A stretch of DNA of 59,803 nt from contig NZ_DF238907.1 of the NCBI RefSeq assembly GCF_000400995.2, positions 1-59,803 on the forward strand, written 5' to 3'. Under the pieces are notes generated by a model. It was given only the letters and a program-made list of their open reading frames with translations. It did not search any database and had not been told where the DNA came from. The DNA is from Acidovorax sp. MR-S7 (GTDB lineage: Bacteria > Pseudomonadota > Gammaproteobacteria > Burkholderiales > Burkholderiaceae_C). The translations under genes were made by a program, and so were the position numbers. Below, piece by piece: positions 18,427 to 28,828 of the stretch (position 1 is the first letter of the stretch; each line of letters starts with the position of its first letter).

Positions 18427-19239
18427 ATGTCCTGGCTGTTGTTGATCGAACTCGTGCTGCTCGGCCTGTGCAGCGGCTTCCTGGCGGGACTGCTGGGCAT
18501 CGGCGGGGGCATGGTGATGGTGCCCTTCATCACCTTCTTTCTGTCCAAGCAGGGCGTGCAGGCCGACCTGGCGGTGAAGATGGCCATCGCCACGTCGATG
18601 GCGACCATCATGTTCACGTCGCTCTCCAGCGTGCGCGCGCACCACAGGCGCGGCGCGGTGCGCTGGGACCTGGTCAGGACGCTGGCGCCCGGCATCGTCA
18701 TCGGCAGCCTGCTGGCCAGCCTGGGCATGTTCGCGCTGCTCAAGGGGAGCAGCCTGGCCATCTTCTTCGGGCTGTTCGTGGGTTTTTCGGCCACGCAGAT
18801 GTTCCTGGACAGAAAACCCCAGCCCACGCGGCAGTTGCCGGGCACGGCCGGGCGGCTGGGGGCGGGCGGGGCGATCGGCTTCTTGTCCGGGCTGGTCGGC
18901 GCGGGCGGCGGATTCGTCAGCGTGCCTTTCATGACGTGGTGCAACGTGCCCATCCACAGCGCCGTGGCCACCAGCGCGGCGCTGGGCTTTCCGATCGCGC
19001 TGGCCAACGTGGCGGGCTACGTGGTGGCAGGGCAGGGTGCACCCGGCCTGCCCGCGGGGGCGCTGGGCTACGTGTGGCTGCCCGCGCTGGCGGTGATCGC
19101 CTGCGCCAGCGTGCTCACCGCGCCGCTGGGCGCCAAAGCCGCGCACGCGCTGCCGGTCAAGTCGCTCAAGCGCGTGTTCGCCTGCCTGCTGTACCTGCTG
19201 GCGGGCTACATGCTCTACAAGGGGCTGGCGGGCCGCTGA
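18427..19239 (+). CDS. TSUP/TauE-SafE family membrane permease
   Basis: The 270-residue protein has about eight membrane segments in two repeats, each carrying the family's GxxxGxGGG turn: GFLAGLLGIGGGMVMVPFI at the N-terminus and GFLSGLVGAGGGFVSVPFM in the middle. ATSMATIMFTSLSSVRAHH and ATSAALGFPIAL follow the two turns. TSUP proteins export or import sulfite, sulfoacetate, taurine or related sulfur anions. The substrate here is not deducible, but the window is rich in sulfur genes. The ATG at 18427 precedes the first membrane helix. Confidence 0.92.
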   Translation: MSWLLLIELVLLGLCSGFLAGLLGIGGGMVMVPFITFFLSKQGVQADLAVKMAIATSMATIMFTSLSSVRAHHRRGAVRWDLVRTLAPGIVIGSLLASLGMFALLKGSSLAIFFGLFVGFSATQMFLDRKPQPTRQLPGTAGRLGAGGAIGFLSGLVGAGGGFVSVPFMTWCNVPIHSAVATSAALGFPIALANVAGYVVAGQGAPGLPAGALGYVWLPALAVIACASVLTAPLGAKAAHALPVKSLKRVFACLLYLLAGYMLYKGLAGR

Positions 19240-19291
19240 CACGGGCTGTGCCGGTGCCCGGGCATATTGATCTTCGAAGGAGGGAAGCGCC

Positions 19292-19525
19292 ATGCGCGGA
19301 GCATTCGGGCTGATCGGCCTCGTCATCGTGCTGGCCCTGGTGGGCCTGCTGGTCAAGAAACAGATGGCGGCCATGCAGGTGGCCGCGCCAGTGCCTGCGC
19401 CCGCAGGGCAGGGCGCGGGCGGCTCCGTGCGTGAGCAGAGCCAGCAAATCCAGCAACAGGTGAAGCAGCAGATGGAGGCGCTGATGCAACAGCAGCGCCC
19501 CAGCCCCGAGGACCTGGAGAAATAA
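19292..19525 (+). CDS. Small single-span membrane protein, Gln-rich tail
   Basis: The 77-residue protein has an N-terminal membrane segment (FGLIGLVIVLALVGLLV), a Pro/Ala linker (VAAPVPAPAGQGAGG) and a Gln-rich helical tail (SQQIQQQVKQQMEALMQQQ) that could coil. GAAGGAGG gives a strong ribosome site 8-10 bases before the ATG, and codon use matches neighbours, so it is probably a real gene. I do not recognise a family. It lies between the TSUP permease and tadA in the same direction, and repeat R5 follows its stop by 4 bases. Confidence 0.7.
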   Translation: MRGAFGLIGLVIVLALVGLLVKKQMAAMQVAAPVPAPAGQGAGGSVREQSQQIQQQVKQQMEALMQQQRPSPEDLEK

Positions 19526-21608
<2,083 letters not shown>

Positions 21609-21616
21609 ACGGCGGC

Positions 21617-22063
21617 ATGCCCACGCATCGCATCGCCACGGAGATCGGCACGCGCGCATCCCCCGCGCAGGTCTGGAGTGTGCTGACGGATTTCGCGCGC
21701 TACCCGCAGTGGAACCCGTTCATCCGCGAGGCCGAAGGCGAGCCGCTGCCGGGCTCCAGACTCAAGATCCGTATCCAGCCGCCGGGCCAGGACGGTGGCA
21801 TGGTCTTTCGCCCCCGGGTCTTGCGGGTGGAGCCTGAGCGGGAATTCGCCTGGCTGGGTCACCTGATCGTGCCGGGTCTGTTCGACGGGGAACACTACTT
21901 CCACATCGACCCCCTGCCAGGCGGCGGCTGCCGCGTGCGCCAGAGCGAAAACTTCAGCGGCCTGCTCGTGCCGCTGTTCCGAAAGAGCCTGGACGGCGGC
22001 ACCCGCCAGGGCTTCGAGGCCATGAACGCAGCCTGGGTGGCGCGGGCCGAATCGGCTTCATAA
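21617..22063 (+). CDS. SRPBCC/polyketide cyclase-like protein
   Basis: The 148-residue protein has the START/Bet v1-like pattern: IATEIGTRASPAQVWSVLTD, FARYPQWNPFIREAEGE, strands with LKIRIQPPG and FRPRVLRVEPEREFAWLGHL, and the long C-terminal helix FRKSLDGGTRQGFEAMNAAW. These small cavity proteins bind hydrophobic ligands; the function here is unknown. It begins 8 bases after ldcA and likely shares its transcript. Repeat R6 begins 2 bases after its stop. Confidence 0.88.
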   Translation: MPTHRIATEIGTRASPAQVWSVLTDFARYPQWNPFIREAEGEPLPGSRLKIRIQPPGQDGGMVFRPRVLRVEPEREFAWLGHLIVPGLFDGEHYFHIDPLPGGGCRVRQSENFSGLLVPLFRKSLDGGTRQGFEAMNAAWVARAESAS

Positions 22064-22065
22064 GC

Positions 22066-22124
22066 CAAAAGTGCCTCCAGCGCTTGCTGGGAAAGCGCGG
22101 GAAGCTATGGTTTTTGATTCGGCT
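22066..22124. repeat. Intergenic palindromic repeat, copy R6, containing the nodT stop
   Basis: CTCCAGCGCTTGCTGGGAAA, then GCGCGGGAAGCTATGG and TTTTTGATTCGG. Its CTA (22105-22107) is, on the minus strand, the TAG stop of the nodT gene. The copy lies between two convergent stops. Confidence 0.75.
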
Positions 22125-23482
22125 GCCACCCGCCGCCCAGCGCCTTGTAGAGCAGCACGCGGTTTTCCAGCTCGGCCTGGCGCAGCTTCACCACTTCCAG
22201 CTCGGCCTGGAACAGGTTGCGCTGCGCGTCCAGCTCTTCGAGGTACGAGGCGTAGCCCGCCTCGTAGCGGTCGTGCGCGAAGCCCAGCGAGCGCTGCAGC
22301 ACGCCGCGCCGCTGCACCGCGTGCTCCGTCTGTCGCGCCAGGCGCCTGCTTGCGGTAAGGGCGTTCTCCACGTCGGCGAAGGCGGCCAGCACGGCGCCGC
22401 GGTAGGCGTAGGCGGCCTGGTCGCGCTGGGCGGTGGCGGCGTCCAGCGCGGCTTCGCGGCGGCCGCCGTCGAACAGGGGGGCGAGCAGGCTGCCGCCGAG
22501 GCTCCAGACGGTGAGCGGGTTGTAATCGAGCGCGTTGACGAGCAGGCTGCCCGCGCTGGCGCTCAAGGAGACCTGCGGCAGGAAGGCGGCGCGCTGCGCT
22601 TCGAGCGTGTGGCCGGCGGCGGCCAGCAGGTGCGCGGCGCGGGCGATGTCGGGGCGGCGCTCCAGCAGCTGCGAGGGCAGGGTGGCGGGCACGGGCGGCA
22701 GGCGCAAGCTGCGCAGCGGCAAGCCGTCGGGAACGGTGCCGCCCGCGCGGCCCAGCAGCAGGTGCAGGGCATTGGCCTGCCGGCGCGCGGCCAGGTCGAG
22801 CTGCTCCGCCTGCTGCAGCACGTTCTGCAGCTCGGATTCGGCCTGGGTGAGCTGCAACTGCGAGATGTAGCCCACGCGCTGCTGGTCCTGCGCCAGGGCT
22901 AGGGCTTTTTCGCGCGACTGCACGGTGGCCTGGGCGATGGCAAGCTGCTCCTGCAGCGAGCGCAGGCCCACGTAGGTTTGCGCCGTGGCGGCGGCCACGG
23001 CCAGGGCCACGGCGTCGCGGTCGGCCTGGGTGGCCTGCAGGCGTTCGCCCGCGGCCTGGCTCTGCGCCGACAGGCGGCCCCACAGGTCCGGCTCCCAAGC
23101 GGCCTGCAGGCCGGGCTGCACGGAGCGCGCGTGCGTGGGGCCGAGGGCGCCCAGGCTGCGGCCGGCCTGGGCGGTGGTGGAGAAGTTCAGGCTGGGGCTG
23201 CGCGCGGCGTCCGCGGCGGTCTGGTTGGCGCTTGCCTCTTGAACGCGGGCCAGGGCGGTCAGCAGGTCGTTGTTGTTCGCCAGGGCTTCGGCGACCAGCG
23301 CGTCGAGCTGCGCATCGCCCAGTTGCCGCCACCATGCGCCTTCGATGGCGTGGCCGCCGGGCGCGGCCTCGCTCCAGGCAGCGGGCAGCGCGACCTGGGC
23401 GTTGTCGGGCACGGCGTGGGGCAGGGGGGGCGCAGGCGGCCAGCAGCAGCGAGAGAGCCGCCGCGCTCAGGCGTGCGTTCAT
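22105..23482 (-). pseudogene. NodT-family outer-membrane efflux lipoprotein, frameshifted at a C7 run
   Basis: The start ATG 23482 gives MNARLSAAALSLLLAACAPP, a lipoprotein signal with lipobox LAAC. The rest of the protein, from VPDNAQVALPAAW to ALGGGWQPNQKP, lies in another frame. Removing one base from the run of seven C (minus strand, 23424-23430) joins them into one 458-residue protein. The body is a standard RND/EmrAB outer-membrane factor: ALANNNDLLTALARVQEA, WEPDLWGRLSAQSQAAGE, RRPDIARAAHLLAAAGH, SYLEELDAQRNLFQAELE. A sequencing error, slipped-strand switching or a real mutation would all look like this. The start overlaps the emrA stop. Confidence 0.8.
23424..23430. repeat. G7/C7 homopolymer at the nodT frameshift
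   Basis: Seven consecutive G on the plus strand (C on the coding strand) fall just after the lipobox codons. With six, the reading frame is continuous; with seven it is broken. Confidence 0.9.
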
Positions 23483-24597
23483 GGCTGCTCCCGGGCCGGG
23501 GCCGTGTCGATGCGCGCGACGACCGACATGCCGGGGCGCAGCCGCTCGGCCAGGGGCTGATCGGGGTCGATGGCGATCTTGACGGGCAGGCGCTGCACGA
23601 CCTTGGTGAAGTTGCCGGTGGCGTTGTCGGCCTTGAGCACGCTGAATTCCGAGCCGGTGGCGGGCGCGATCTCCAGCACCTTGCCGGTGAGGCGCTTGCC
23701 TTCGAGCGCATCGACGGTGAAGCTGGCGGCCTGGCCCGGGCGCACGTGGGCCATCTGCGTTTCCTTGAAGTTGGCCGTCACCCAGAGCTGCCTGGGTACG
23801 ACGAAGAGCAGCTGCGAGCCCGCCGCCACGTACTGGCCGACGCGCACCGAGACGTCGCTGGCCTGCCCGTCGGCGGGCGCGTGCACGGTGGTGTTGTCCA
23901 GGTTGATGCGCGCCTGGCGCACCTGGGCCTGGGCCATCTGCACCTGGGCTTCGAGCGCGGCGCGGTTCACGGTGGTGGCCTTGATCTTCTCGGCGGCGAT
24001 GGCGATGTCGGCCCGGGCCTTGTCCACGTTGGTGGCGGCCAGCTTGGCGGCGGCGCGCACGCGGTCGCGCTCGCTCAGCGAGACGGAGCCGCGCGCGGCG
24101 AGCTCCTCCACGCGGCGCAGGTCGGCCTGGGCGCGCTCGGCTTCGGCGCCCACGGCGGTCAGGCCCGCGCGGCTGGCCTGCTGCGCGGCGCGGTTCTGCG
24201 CCTGGGTCTGGTCGGAGTTGGCGAGCTGCGCCTGCGCGTTGGCCAGCTGCGCCTGGGCCAGCGCCAGCGCGGCCTCGTAGCTGCGTGTGTCGATCCTCAC
24301 CAGCGGCTGGCCGGCGGCGACCTGCTCGTAGTCCTTGACCAGCACCTCGGTCACGTAGCCGTTGACCTGCGGCGCGAGCACCGTGACCTGGCCGCGCACG
24401 TAGGCGTTGTCGGTGGAGATGACGTGGCTGTGGAACGGCCCGAGGTCCCAGGCGCGCAGCACGAGCAGGATGCCGGCCACGGCGATGACAAGGGCGACGA
24501 GCGCGCTGCGCAGCGTGGGGCGCGTTTTCTTGGGCGTGGGGGAGGGGCCTGGCGCGGCTGGAGTCGGCACGGGTGGGGTGGTGGCGTTGTCGCTCAT
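23479..24597 (-). CDS. EmrA-like membrane fusion protein of an MFS efflux pump
   Basis: The 372-residue protein has a Pro/Thr-rich cytoplasmic start, one membrane anchor (ALVALVIAVAGILLVLRAW) and the EmrA-type STDNAYVRGQVTVLAPQV motif. A barrel-sandwich half-motif (GYVTEVLVKDYEQVAAGQPL) follows, then a long alpha-helical hairpin rich in AQAQLANAQ repeats and the second lipoyl half (DNTTVHAPADGQASDVSV). It bridges the EmrB pump to the outer-membrane factor across the periplasm. Both ends overlap neighbours by ATGA (the stop of emrB with its start, its stop with the nodT start), so the operon is translationally coupled. Confidence 0.94.
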   Translation of the reverse strand: MSDNATTPPVPTPAAPGPSPTPKKTRPTLRSALVALVIAVAGILLVLRAWDLGPFHSHVISTDNAYVRGQVTVLAPQVNGYVTEVLVKDYEQVAAGQPLVRIDTRSYEAALALAQAQLANAQAQLANSDQTQAQNRAAQQASRAGLTAVGAEAERAQADLRRVEELAARGSVSLSERDRVRAAAKLAATNVDKARADIAIAAEKIKATTVNRAALEAQVQMAQAQVRQARINLDNTTVHAPADGQASDVSVRVGQYVAAGSQLLFVVPRQLWVTANFKETQMAHVRPGQAASFTVDALEGKRLTGKVLEIAPATGSEFSVLKADNATGNFTKVVQRLPVKIAIDPDQPLAERLRPGMSVVARIDTAPAREQP

Positions 24598-26342
24598 GGT
24601 GTTTTCTCGTTGGAAGGGCCGGAGGCCGATTCGGGCTCGGGCGCGTCGGTGATCGCTGCGTCGGTGCCCACCTCGCCGTCGGCCCCGCCCGCCGTGGCGG
24701 GCTGGTTCTGCAGGGCGGCCCGGGCGGCGGCGCGCTGGGCCCGGCGGGCCTGCCAGAGCGACCAGGCCAGGTAGGCGAAGGCCACCAGCGCCGCGACGTG
24801 GAAGACGTCGTTGTAGGCGCGCACGTTGGCCTCGCGCCGCACGACCTGGCCGAGCTGCGCCGCGCCCTGCGCGGCACGCAGCTGCGCGTCGCCCACCTGG
24901 GGGGCCAGGGCCTGCTGCTGCTGCAGCAGGCGCGCGGCCACCACCGGGTTGGCGGGGTTCACCTGCTGCGTCAGGGCCACGGAATACTGCTGCTCGCGGA
25001 AGGTCTGGTAGGTGCCCAGCAGGGCCGAGCCCGCCAGCCCGCCCAGCGCCTGCGTGAGCGAGATGGTGATGATGGCCGTGAGCATGTGGTTGGGGCCGTA
25101 CTTCAGCCCCTGCACCACGCCCGTGAGCATGAGTGGCCCCATGAAGATGCCCGAGCCCATGGCCAGCAGGAACTGGCTGACGTAGAAGTCCGCCGGCCGG
25201 TCCAGGCTGGTGCGGCCGAAGTCCATCACCGCCGCCACGCCCAGCAGCACGAGGGCGGCGAGCAGCTGCCGGCCCACGTTGTCCACCGTGAAGGTGAGGC
25301 TGGACAGCGCGATGCCCGCCACCGTGCCCACGAGGATGACCGCGAACAGCGGCTGCATCTGGTCGGGCGCCATGCCCAGCGTGCGCAGCATGCCGACCAC
25401 GCCGTAGCTCTGCTCGGTGGTCAGGAAGCGCAGCACGATGGCGCCGATCACGAAGCGCACGGTGGCGCTCTGGGTGAACCAGCGCGTGTGCAGCAGGGGG
25501 TTGGTGCGGTGGTGCTCCAGGTACAGCCCCGCGCACAGCAGCGCGATGGCGCCCGAGAGCATCCACGCCAGCTCAGGCGCGTTGCTCCACCAGCGGATCG
25601 TGCCCTGCACCAGCACGGCCACGAGCAGGCCCACGCCGGGGATCAGCAGCGCCATGGACAGGAAGTCCAGCCGCTCGAAGGCCTTGATGCGCACGCCCGT
25701 GGGCAGCTTGAGCATCACCACGGCGGCGAAGGACAGCAGGGCCAGGCCCGCCTCCAGCAGGTACAGGTTGTGCCACTGCCCGTGCTCCAGCAGGCTGGGC
25801 GAGAGCACCCAGGCGAGCGGAGTGGCCACCTGGGAGATGCCCACGCCCAGCACCAGCATCTTGAGCACGTAGGTGCGCGACAGCGCCTGCAGCATGTAGA
25901 GCGTGCCCAGCGACGTGCAGGCCGCCGCCGCCAGGCCGCTGGCGGCGCGCAGCAGCAGCAGGCTTTGCGGGCTGCCCAGCAGCAGGTGCAGCACCGACAG
26001 CACGGCGTACACGCCCAGCCCGATCTCGGCGAAAAGCCGCATGCCGTACTGCTGGCGGAACTTGTAGACCAGCAGGTTGGCCGTGACGTTGAAGGTCACA
26101 TAGGCGCCCGTGAGCCATGCGGCCTCGGCCGAGGTCAGCCCCAATTGCCCCTGGATGGTGGGCAGGTTGGCCGTGAACAGCGCATTGCCCAGGCCGCCGG
26201 TCAGCCCGACCAGCACGGCCACCAGCGCGTAGCAGGCGCGCTCCCACGGCGGGTGGTAGGGCATGGCGGGCGAGCCGGGCAGGGTGGGCTTCTCGTGCTC
26301 CTCCCAGTCGGGCGGGCGCTGCAGGTAGACGGGCTGCGTCAT
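24594..26342 (-). CDS. EmrB/DHA2-family MFS drug:proton antiporter
   Basis: The 582-residue protein fits the 14-helix DHA2 layout, with about 14 hydrophobic segments between LVAVLVGLTGGLGNALFTANL and VFHVAALVAFAYLAWSLW. TIQGQLGLTSAEAAWLTGAY is the family's first-loop motif. A periplasmic helical insert (QQQQALAPQVGDAQLR) precedes the last segment, and a polar C-tail of about 50 residues ends PSNEKTP. It would expel hydrophobic toxins using proton motive force, through EmrA and the NodT channel. The start overlaps the tetR stop by ATGA. Confidence 0.94.
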   Translation of the reverse strand: MTQPVYLQRPPDWEEHEKPTLPGSPAMPYHPPWERACYALVAVLVGLTGGLGNALFTANLPTIQGQLGLTSAEAAWLTGAYVTFNVTANLLVYKFRQQYGMRLFAEIGLGVYAVLSVLHLLLGSPQSLLLLRAASGLAAAACTSLGTLYMLQALSRTYVLKMLVLGVGISQVATPLAWVLSPSLLEHGQWHNLYLLEAGLALLSFAAVVMLKLPTGVRIKAFERLDFLSMALLIPGVGLLVAVLVQGTIRWWSNAPELAWMLSGAIALLCAGLYLEHHRTNPLLHTRWFTQSATVRFVIGAIVLRFLTTEQSYGVVGMLRTLGMAPDQMQPLFAVILVGTVAGIALSSLTFTVDNVGRQLLAALVLLGVAAVMDFGRTSLDRPADFYVSQFLLAMGSGIFMGPLMLTGVVQGLKYGPNHMLTAIITISLTQALGGLAGSALLGTYQTFREQQYSVALTQQVNPANPVVAARLLQQQQALAPQVGDAQLRAAQGAAQLGQVVRREANVRAYNDVFHVAALVAFAYLAWSLWQARRAQRAAARAALQNQPATAGGADGEVGTDAAITDAPEPESASGPSNEKTP

Positions 26343-26893
26343 GGCGGGGGGTGGAGCCCGTGGGTGAGGAAGTCGAGGGCGCGCTGCACCAGCCGGCGGC
26401 GCTCGGCTTCGGTGGCGCCGCGCAGGGCCGCGCCCAGCATGCCGGAGAGCAGCGTCAGATCCTGCGGCTCCACGTCGGCGCGCAGCAGGCCGGCGGCCTG
26501 GCTGCTGCGCAGCGCGTCGGCGAAGGCGCCCGCGGCGCGCTCTCGCACGGGGGTGAAGCGCGGGTCGCGCAGCCCGGTCGTGCGCCAGTAGTCCGACAGC
26601 GCGGGCGAATGCACGATGCGGTCGGCCAGGTACTGCAGCAGCACGAAGAAGGCGTCCGGCTGGCCGCGCAGGCTGTCCACCTTGGCGTGCAGGCGCTCCA
26701 CGGAGCGTTCCATGAGCGCGAGCAGCAGCGCGTGCCGATCGGGGAACTGCCGGTACAGCGTGGCGCGGCCCACGCCGGCCTGGGCCACCACCAGCTCCAG
26801 CGGCGCATGCACACCGTGGATGCGGAACACGGCGTCGGCCGCGTCCAGCAGCTGCGTGCGGCGGGTGGCGGCGTCGGGGCGCTTGGTGGACAT
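26339..26893 (-). CDS. TetR-family transcriptional repressor of the efflux operon
   Basis: The 184-residue protein has a TetR helix-turn-helix (RRTQLLDAADAVFRIHGVHAP, then VVAQAGVGRATLYRQFPDRHALLLAL) and a variable ligand-binding helical domain. It is the first gene of tetR-emrB-emrA-nodT, each pair overlapping at ATGA, so the repressor controls its own synthesis together with the pump. A perfect palindrome lies 13 bases upstream of its start. The inducer is unknown. Confidence 0.93.
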   Translation of the reverse strand: MSTKRPDAATRRTQLLDAADAVFRIHGVHAPLELVVAQAGVGRATLYRQFPDRHALLLALMERSVERLHAKVDSLRGQPDAFFVLLQYLADRIVHSPALSDYWRTTGLRDPRFTPVRERAAGAFADALRSSQAAGLLRADVEPQDLTLLSGMLGAALRGATEAERRRLVQRALDFLTHGLHPPP

Positions 26894-26905
26894 GGGGTGA
26901 ATTTT

Positions 26906-26921
26906 CGGACAAAGTTGTCCG
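26906..26921. promoter_or_regulatory. TetR operator upstream of the efflux operon
   Basis: CGGACAAAGTTGTCCG is a perfect 7-2-7 inverted repeat, the form expected for a TetR dimer, placed 13-28 bases upstream of the repressor start so that binding would block transcription. Confidence 0.75.
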
Positions 26922-27012
26922 TTTTTTCGGCGCCGCCGAAATAACCCTGGCCCTGCGCTGGGCATGCCTCGGCGGGAACGCGTTTACAGTGGGCCGAGGA
27001 GGTATCGACACC

Positions 27013-27897
27013 ATGACCCAGCCGCTGCGCCTGACGGGGCATTTCAAGGACCTGGGCGGCGGCTTCACCGTGCGCCGCCTGCTGCCCGCGCTGCAGTGCC
27101 GGTCGGTGGGGCCGTTCGTGTTCTTCGACCACTTCGGGCCGGCGACGGTGGCGCCCGCATCGGAATTCGACGTGCGCCCGCACCCGCACATCGGCCTGGC
27201 CACCGTCACCTACCTGTTCGAGGGGGCGATCCTGCACCGCGACAGCCTGGGCTCGGTGCAGCAGATCGAGCCCGGCGCGATCAACTGGATGACGGCCGGG
27301 CGCGGCATCGTGCATTCCGAGCGGCGTCCGCCGGCGCTGGCCGGCAGCACCTACGTGAACCACGGCATCCAGCTCTGGGCCGCGCTGCCGCAGGCGCACG
27401 AGGAGGCGGAGCCGGCCTTCGTCCACACCCCGGCGGCGGACATTCCGCACCACCAGGGCGAGGGCTGCACCGTGCGCGTGCTGGTCGGCTCGGCCTTCGG
27501 GCTGGCTTCGCCTGTCGCCACGCTCTCGCCCACGCTCTACCTGGACGTGCAGCTCGCGCCGGGCGCAGGGCTGGAGCTGCCTGCGCTGGCGCCGGAGATG
27601 GCGCTCTACACCGTGGACGCCGGCCTGGTGCTGGACGACGAGCGCATCGACGCCCAGACGCTGGCGCTGCTCGCGCCCGGACGGGCGGCGCACCTGCGTG
27701 CCGGGCCCGGGGGCGTGCGCTGCGTCGTCATCGGAGGGGCGCCGCTGGACGGCCCGCGGCATATCTGGTGGAACTTCGTGTCCAGCAGCAAGGACCGCAT
27801 CCTGCAGGCCGCGCAGGCCTGGGAGGACGACCGCCTGGGGCATGTGCCCGGTGAGACCGAGCGCATCCCGCTGCCGCCGCGCCATTTCAAGCCTTGA
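27013..27897 (+). CDS. Pirin-family protein
   Basis: The 294-residue bicupin has the metal ligands of pirins in FDVRPHPHIGLATVTYLFEG (H57, H59) and GRGIVHSERRP (H101, E103). The SVGPFVFFDHFGPA entrance and a C-terminal half ending in IWWNFVSSSKDRI complete the family pattern. Pirins are iron-binding; some have quercetin dioxygenase activity, others act as redox-sensitive regulators. The role here is unknown. The ATG at 27013 follows GAGGAGG. It is divergent from the tetR operon, sharing a 119-base gap that holds the TetR operator, so it might also be under that repressor. Confidence 0.93.
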   Translation: MTQPLRLTGHFKDLGGGFTVRRLLPALQCRSVGPFVFFDHFGPATVAPASEFDVRPHPHIGLATVTYLFEGAILHRDSLGSVQQIEPGAINWMTAGRGIVHSERRPPALAGSTYVNHGIQLWAALPQAHEEAEPAFVHTPAADIPHHQGEGCTVRVLVGSAFGLASPVATLSPTLYLDVQLAPGAGLELPALAPEMALYTVDAGLVLDDERIDAQTLALLAPGRAAHLRAGPGGVRCVVIGGAPLDGPRHIWWNFVSSSKDRILQAAQAWEDDRLGHVPGETERIPLPPRHFKP

Positions 27898-27902
27898 ACG
27901 CC

Positions 27903-27957
27903 GAATCACCCTCCAGCGCTTGCGTGGCAAGCGCGGGCAGCTCCCTTTTCAGGAGCG
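27903..27957. repeat. Intergenic palindromic repeat, copy R7
   Basis: CTCCAGCGCTTGCGTGGCAA, then GCGCGGGCAGCTCCCTTTTC. It lies 5 bases after the pirin stop and 9 before the convergent ATPase stop. Confidence 0.75.
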
Positions 27958-27966
27958 CAGGCCGCG

Positions 27967-28818
27967 TCAAGCGGCAGGCTTGAGCAGCGTGGACTCGACC
28001 TTGTTGGCCAGCTGGGCCACCGCCAGGGCTGCGGGGCAGCCGGGCATCTGCTGCAGCAGGAGCTGGCGGCGCATCACGGCGTCGCGCACCGAGGGGTCGG
28101 CCGGTATGTCGCCCATGTGGATCAGCCGCATGGGGCGGCCGGAGTCGGTGGTCACGAAACGGTCCAGCACCTGCTGCAGCTGGCTGGTGATGGCCCGGCC
28201 GTCGCCGGCGCGCGCGGCCTGGTTGACCACCATGCGCACGTGCTGGCGCTTCTGCTGGGTGGCCAGCACCTTGATGGCGGCATAGGCGTCGGTGAGCGAG
28301 GTGGGCTCGGGCGTGGCCACGATCAGCACCTCGGACGCGAGCGAGACGGAGAACAGCACCACGTCGGAGATGCCCGCGCCGGTGTCCAGCAGCACCACGT
28401 CGTAGCGCGGCGCGAGGGTCTGGATGACGTTGAGGAATTCGCTGCGCACCTCGGGCGTGAGGCGCGAATACTCCACCATGCCGGAGCCCGCCAGCACCAC
28501 GGAAAAGCCTCCTGGCGCCTCGATCACGGCATCTTCCAGCTGGGCCTTGCCGGTGAACACGTCGTGCAGGGTGATCTTGGGGTGCAGGTTCAGCACCACG
28601 TCCAGGTTGGCCAGGCCCAGGTCGGCGTCCAGCACCAGCACGCGGTGCCCGCGGCGCGTGAGCGCGGCGGCCAGGTTGGCGGACACGAAGGTCTTGCCGA
28701 CGCCGCCCTTGCCGCTGGTGATGGCAATGATGCGTGCTTCGGCCGGGGAGGCGGCTTGGGGGGCGGGCATGGGCGAGCCGGCAGGGGAAGTCGGTTGCGG
28801 GGACAGCGCGTCGTTCAT
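27967..28818 (-). CDS. MinD/FleN-like P-loop ATPase
   Basis: The 283-residue protein has a deviant Walker A motif (TSGKGGVGKTFVSANLA), the VLVLDADLGLANLDVVL switch region and VVLLDTGAGISD, as in MinD/ParA/FleN (FlhG) ATPases that dimerise on ATP and position cell structures or regulate transcription. It lacks the amphipathic membrane-targeting helix expected at the C-terminus of MinD. No minCE, flhF or flagellar genes are adjacent. It follows a diguanylate cyclase gene by 10 bases on the same strand, so a shared transcript is likely. FlhG-type is the best guess, unproven. Confidence 0.88.
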   Translation of the reverse strand: MNDALSPQPTSPAGSPMPAPQAASPAEARIIAITSGKGGVGKTFVSANLAAALTRRGHRVLVLDADLGLANLDVVLNLHPKITLHDVFTGKAQLEDAVIEAPGGFSVVLAGSGMVEYSRLTPEVRSEFLNVIQTLAPRYDVVLLDTGAGISDVVLFSVSLASEVLIVATPEPTSLTDAYAAIKVLATQQKRQHVRMVVNQAARAGDGRAITSQLQQVLDRFVTTDSGRPMRLIHMGDIPADPSVRDAVMRRQLLLQQMPGCPAALAVAQLANKVESTLLKPAA

Positions 28819-28828
28819 CGCTTGGCTT

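Noticed and set aside
15692-18445. A 917-codon plus-strand open frame over the exonuclease and rlhA genes
   Set aside because: Opposite strand carries two recognisable proteins; this frame has low-complexity composition and no motifs.
22058-24877. A 939-codon minus-strand open frame across nodT and emrA
   Set aside because: Most of it is Arg/Ala-rich out-of-frame translation of known genes. Only its MNARLSAAALSLLLAAC segment is real, as the nodT signal peptide.
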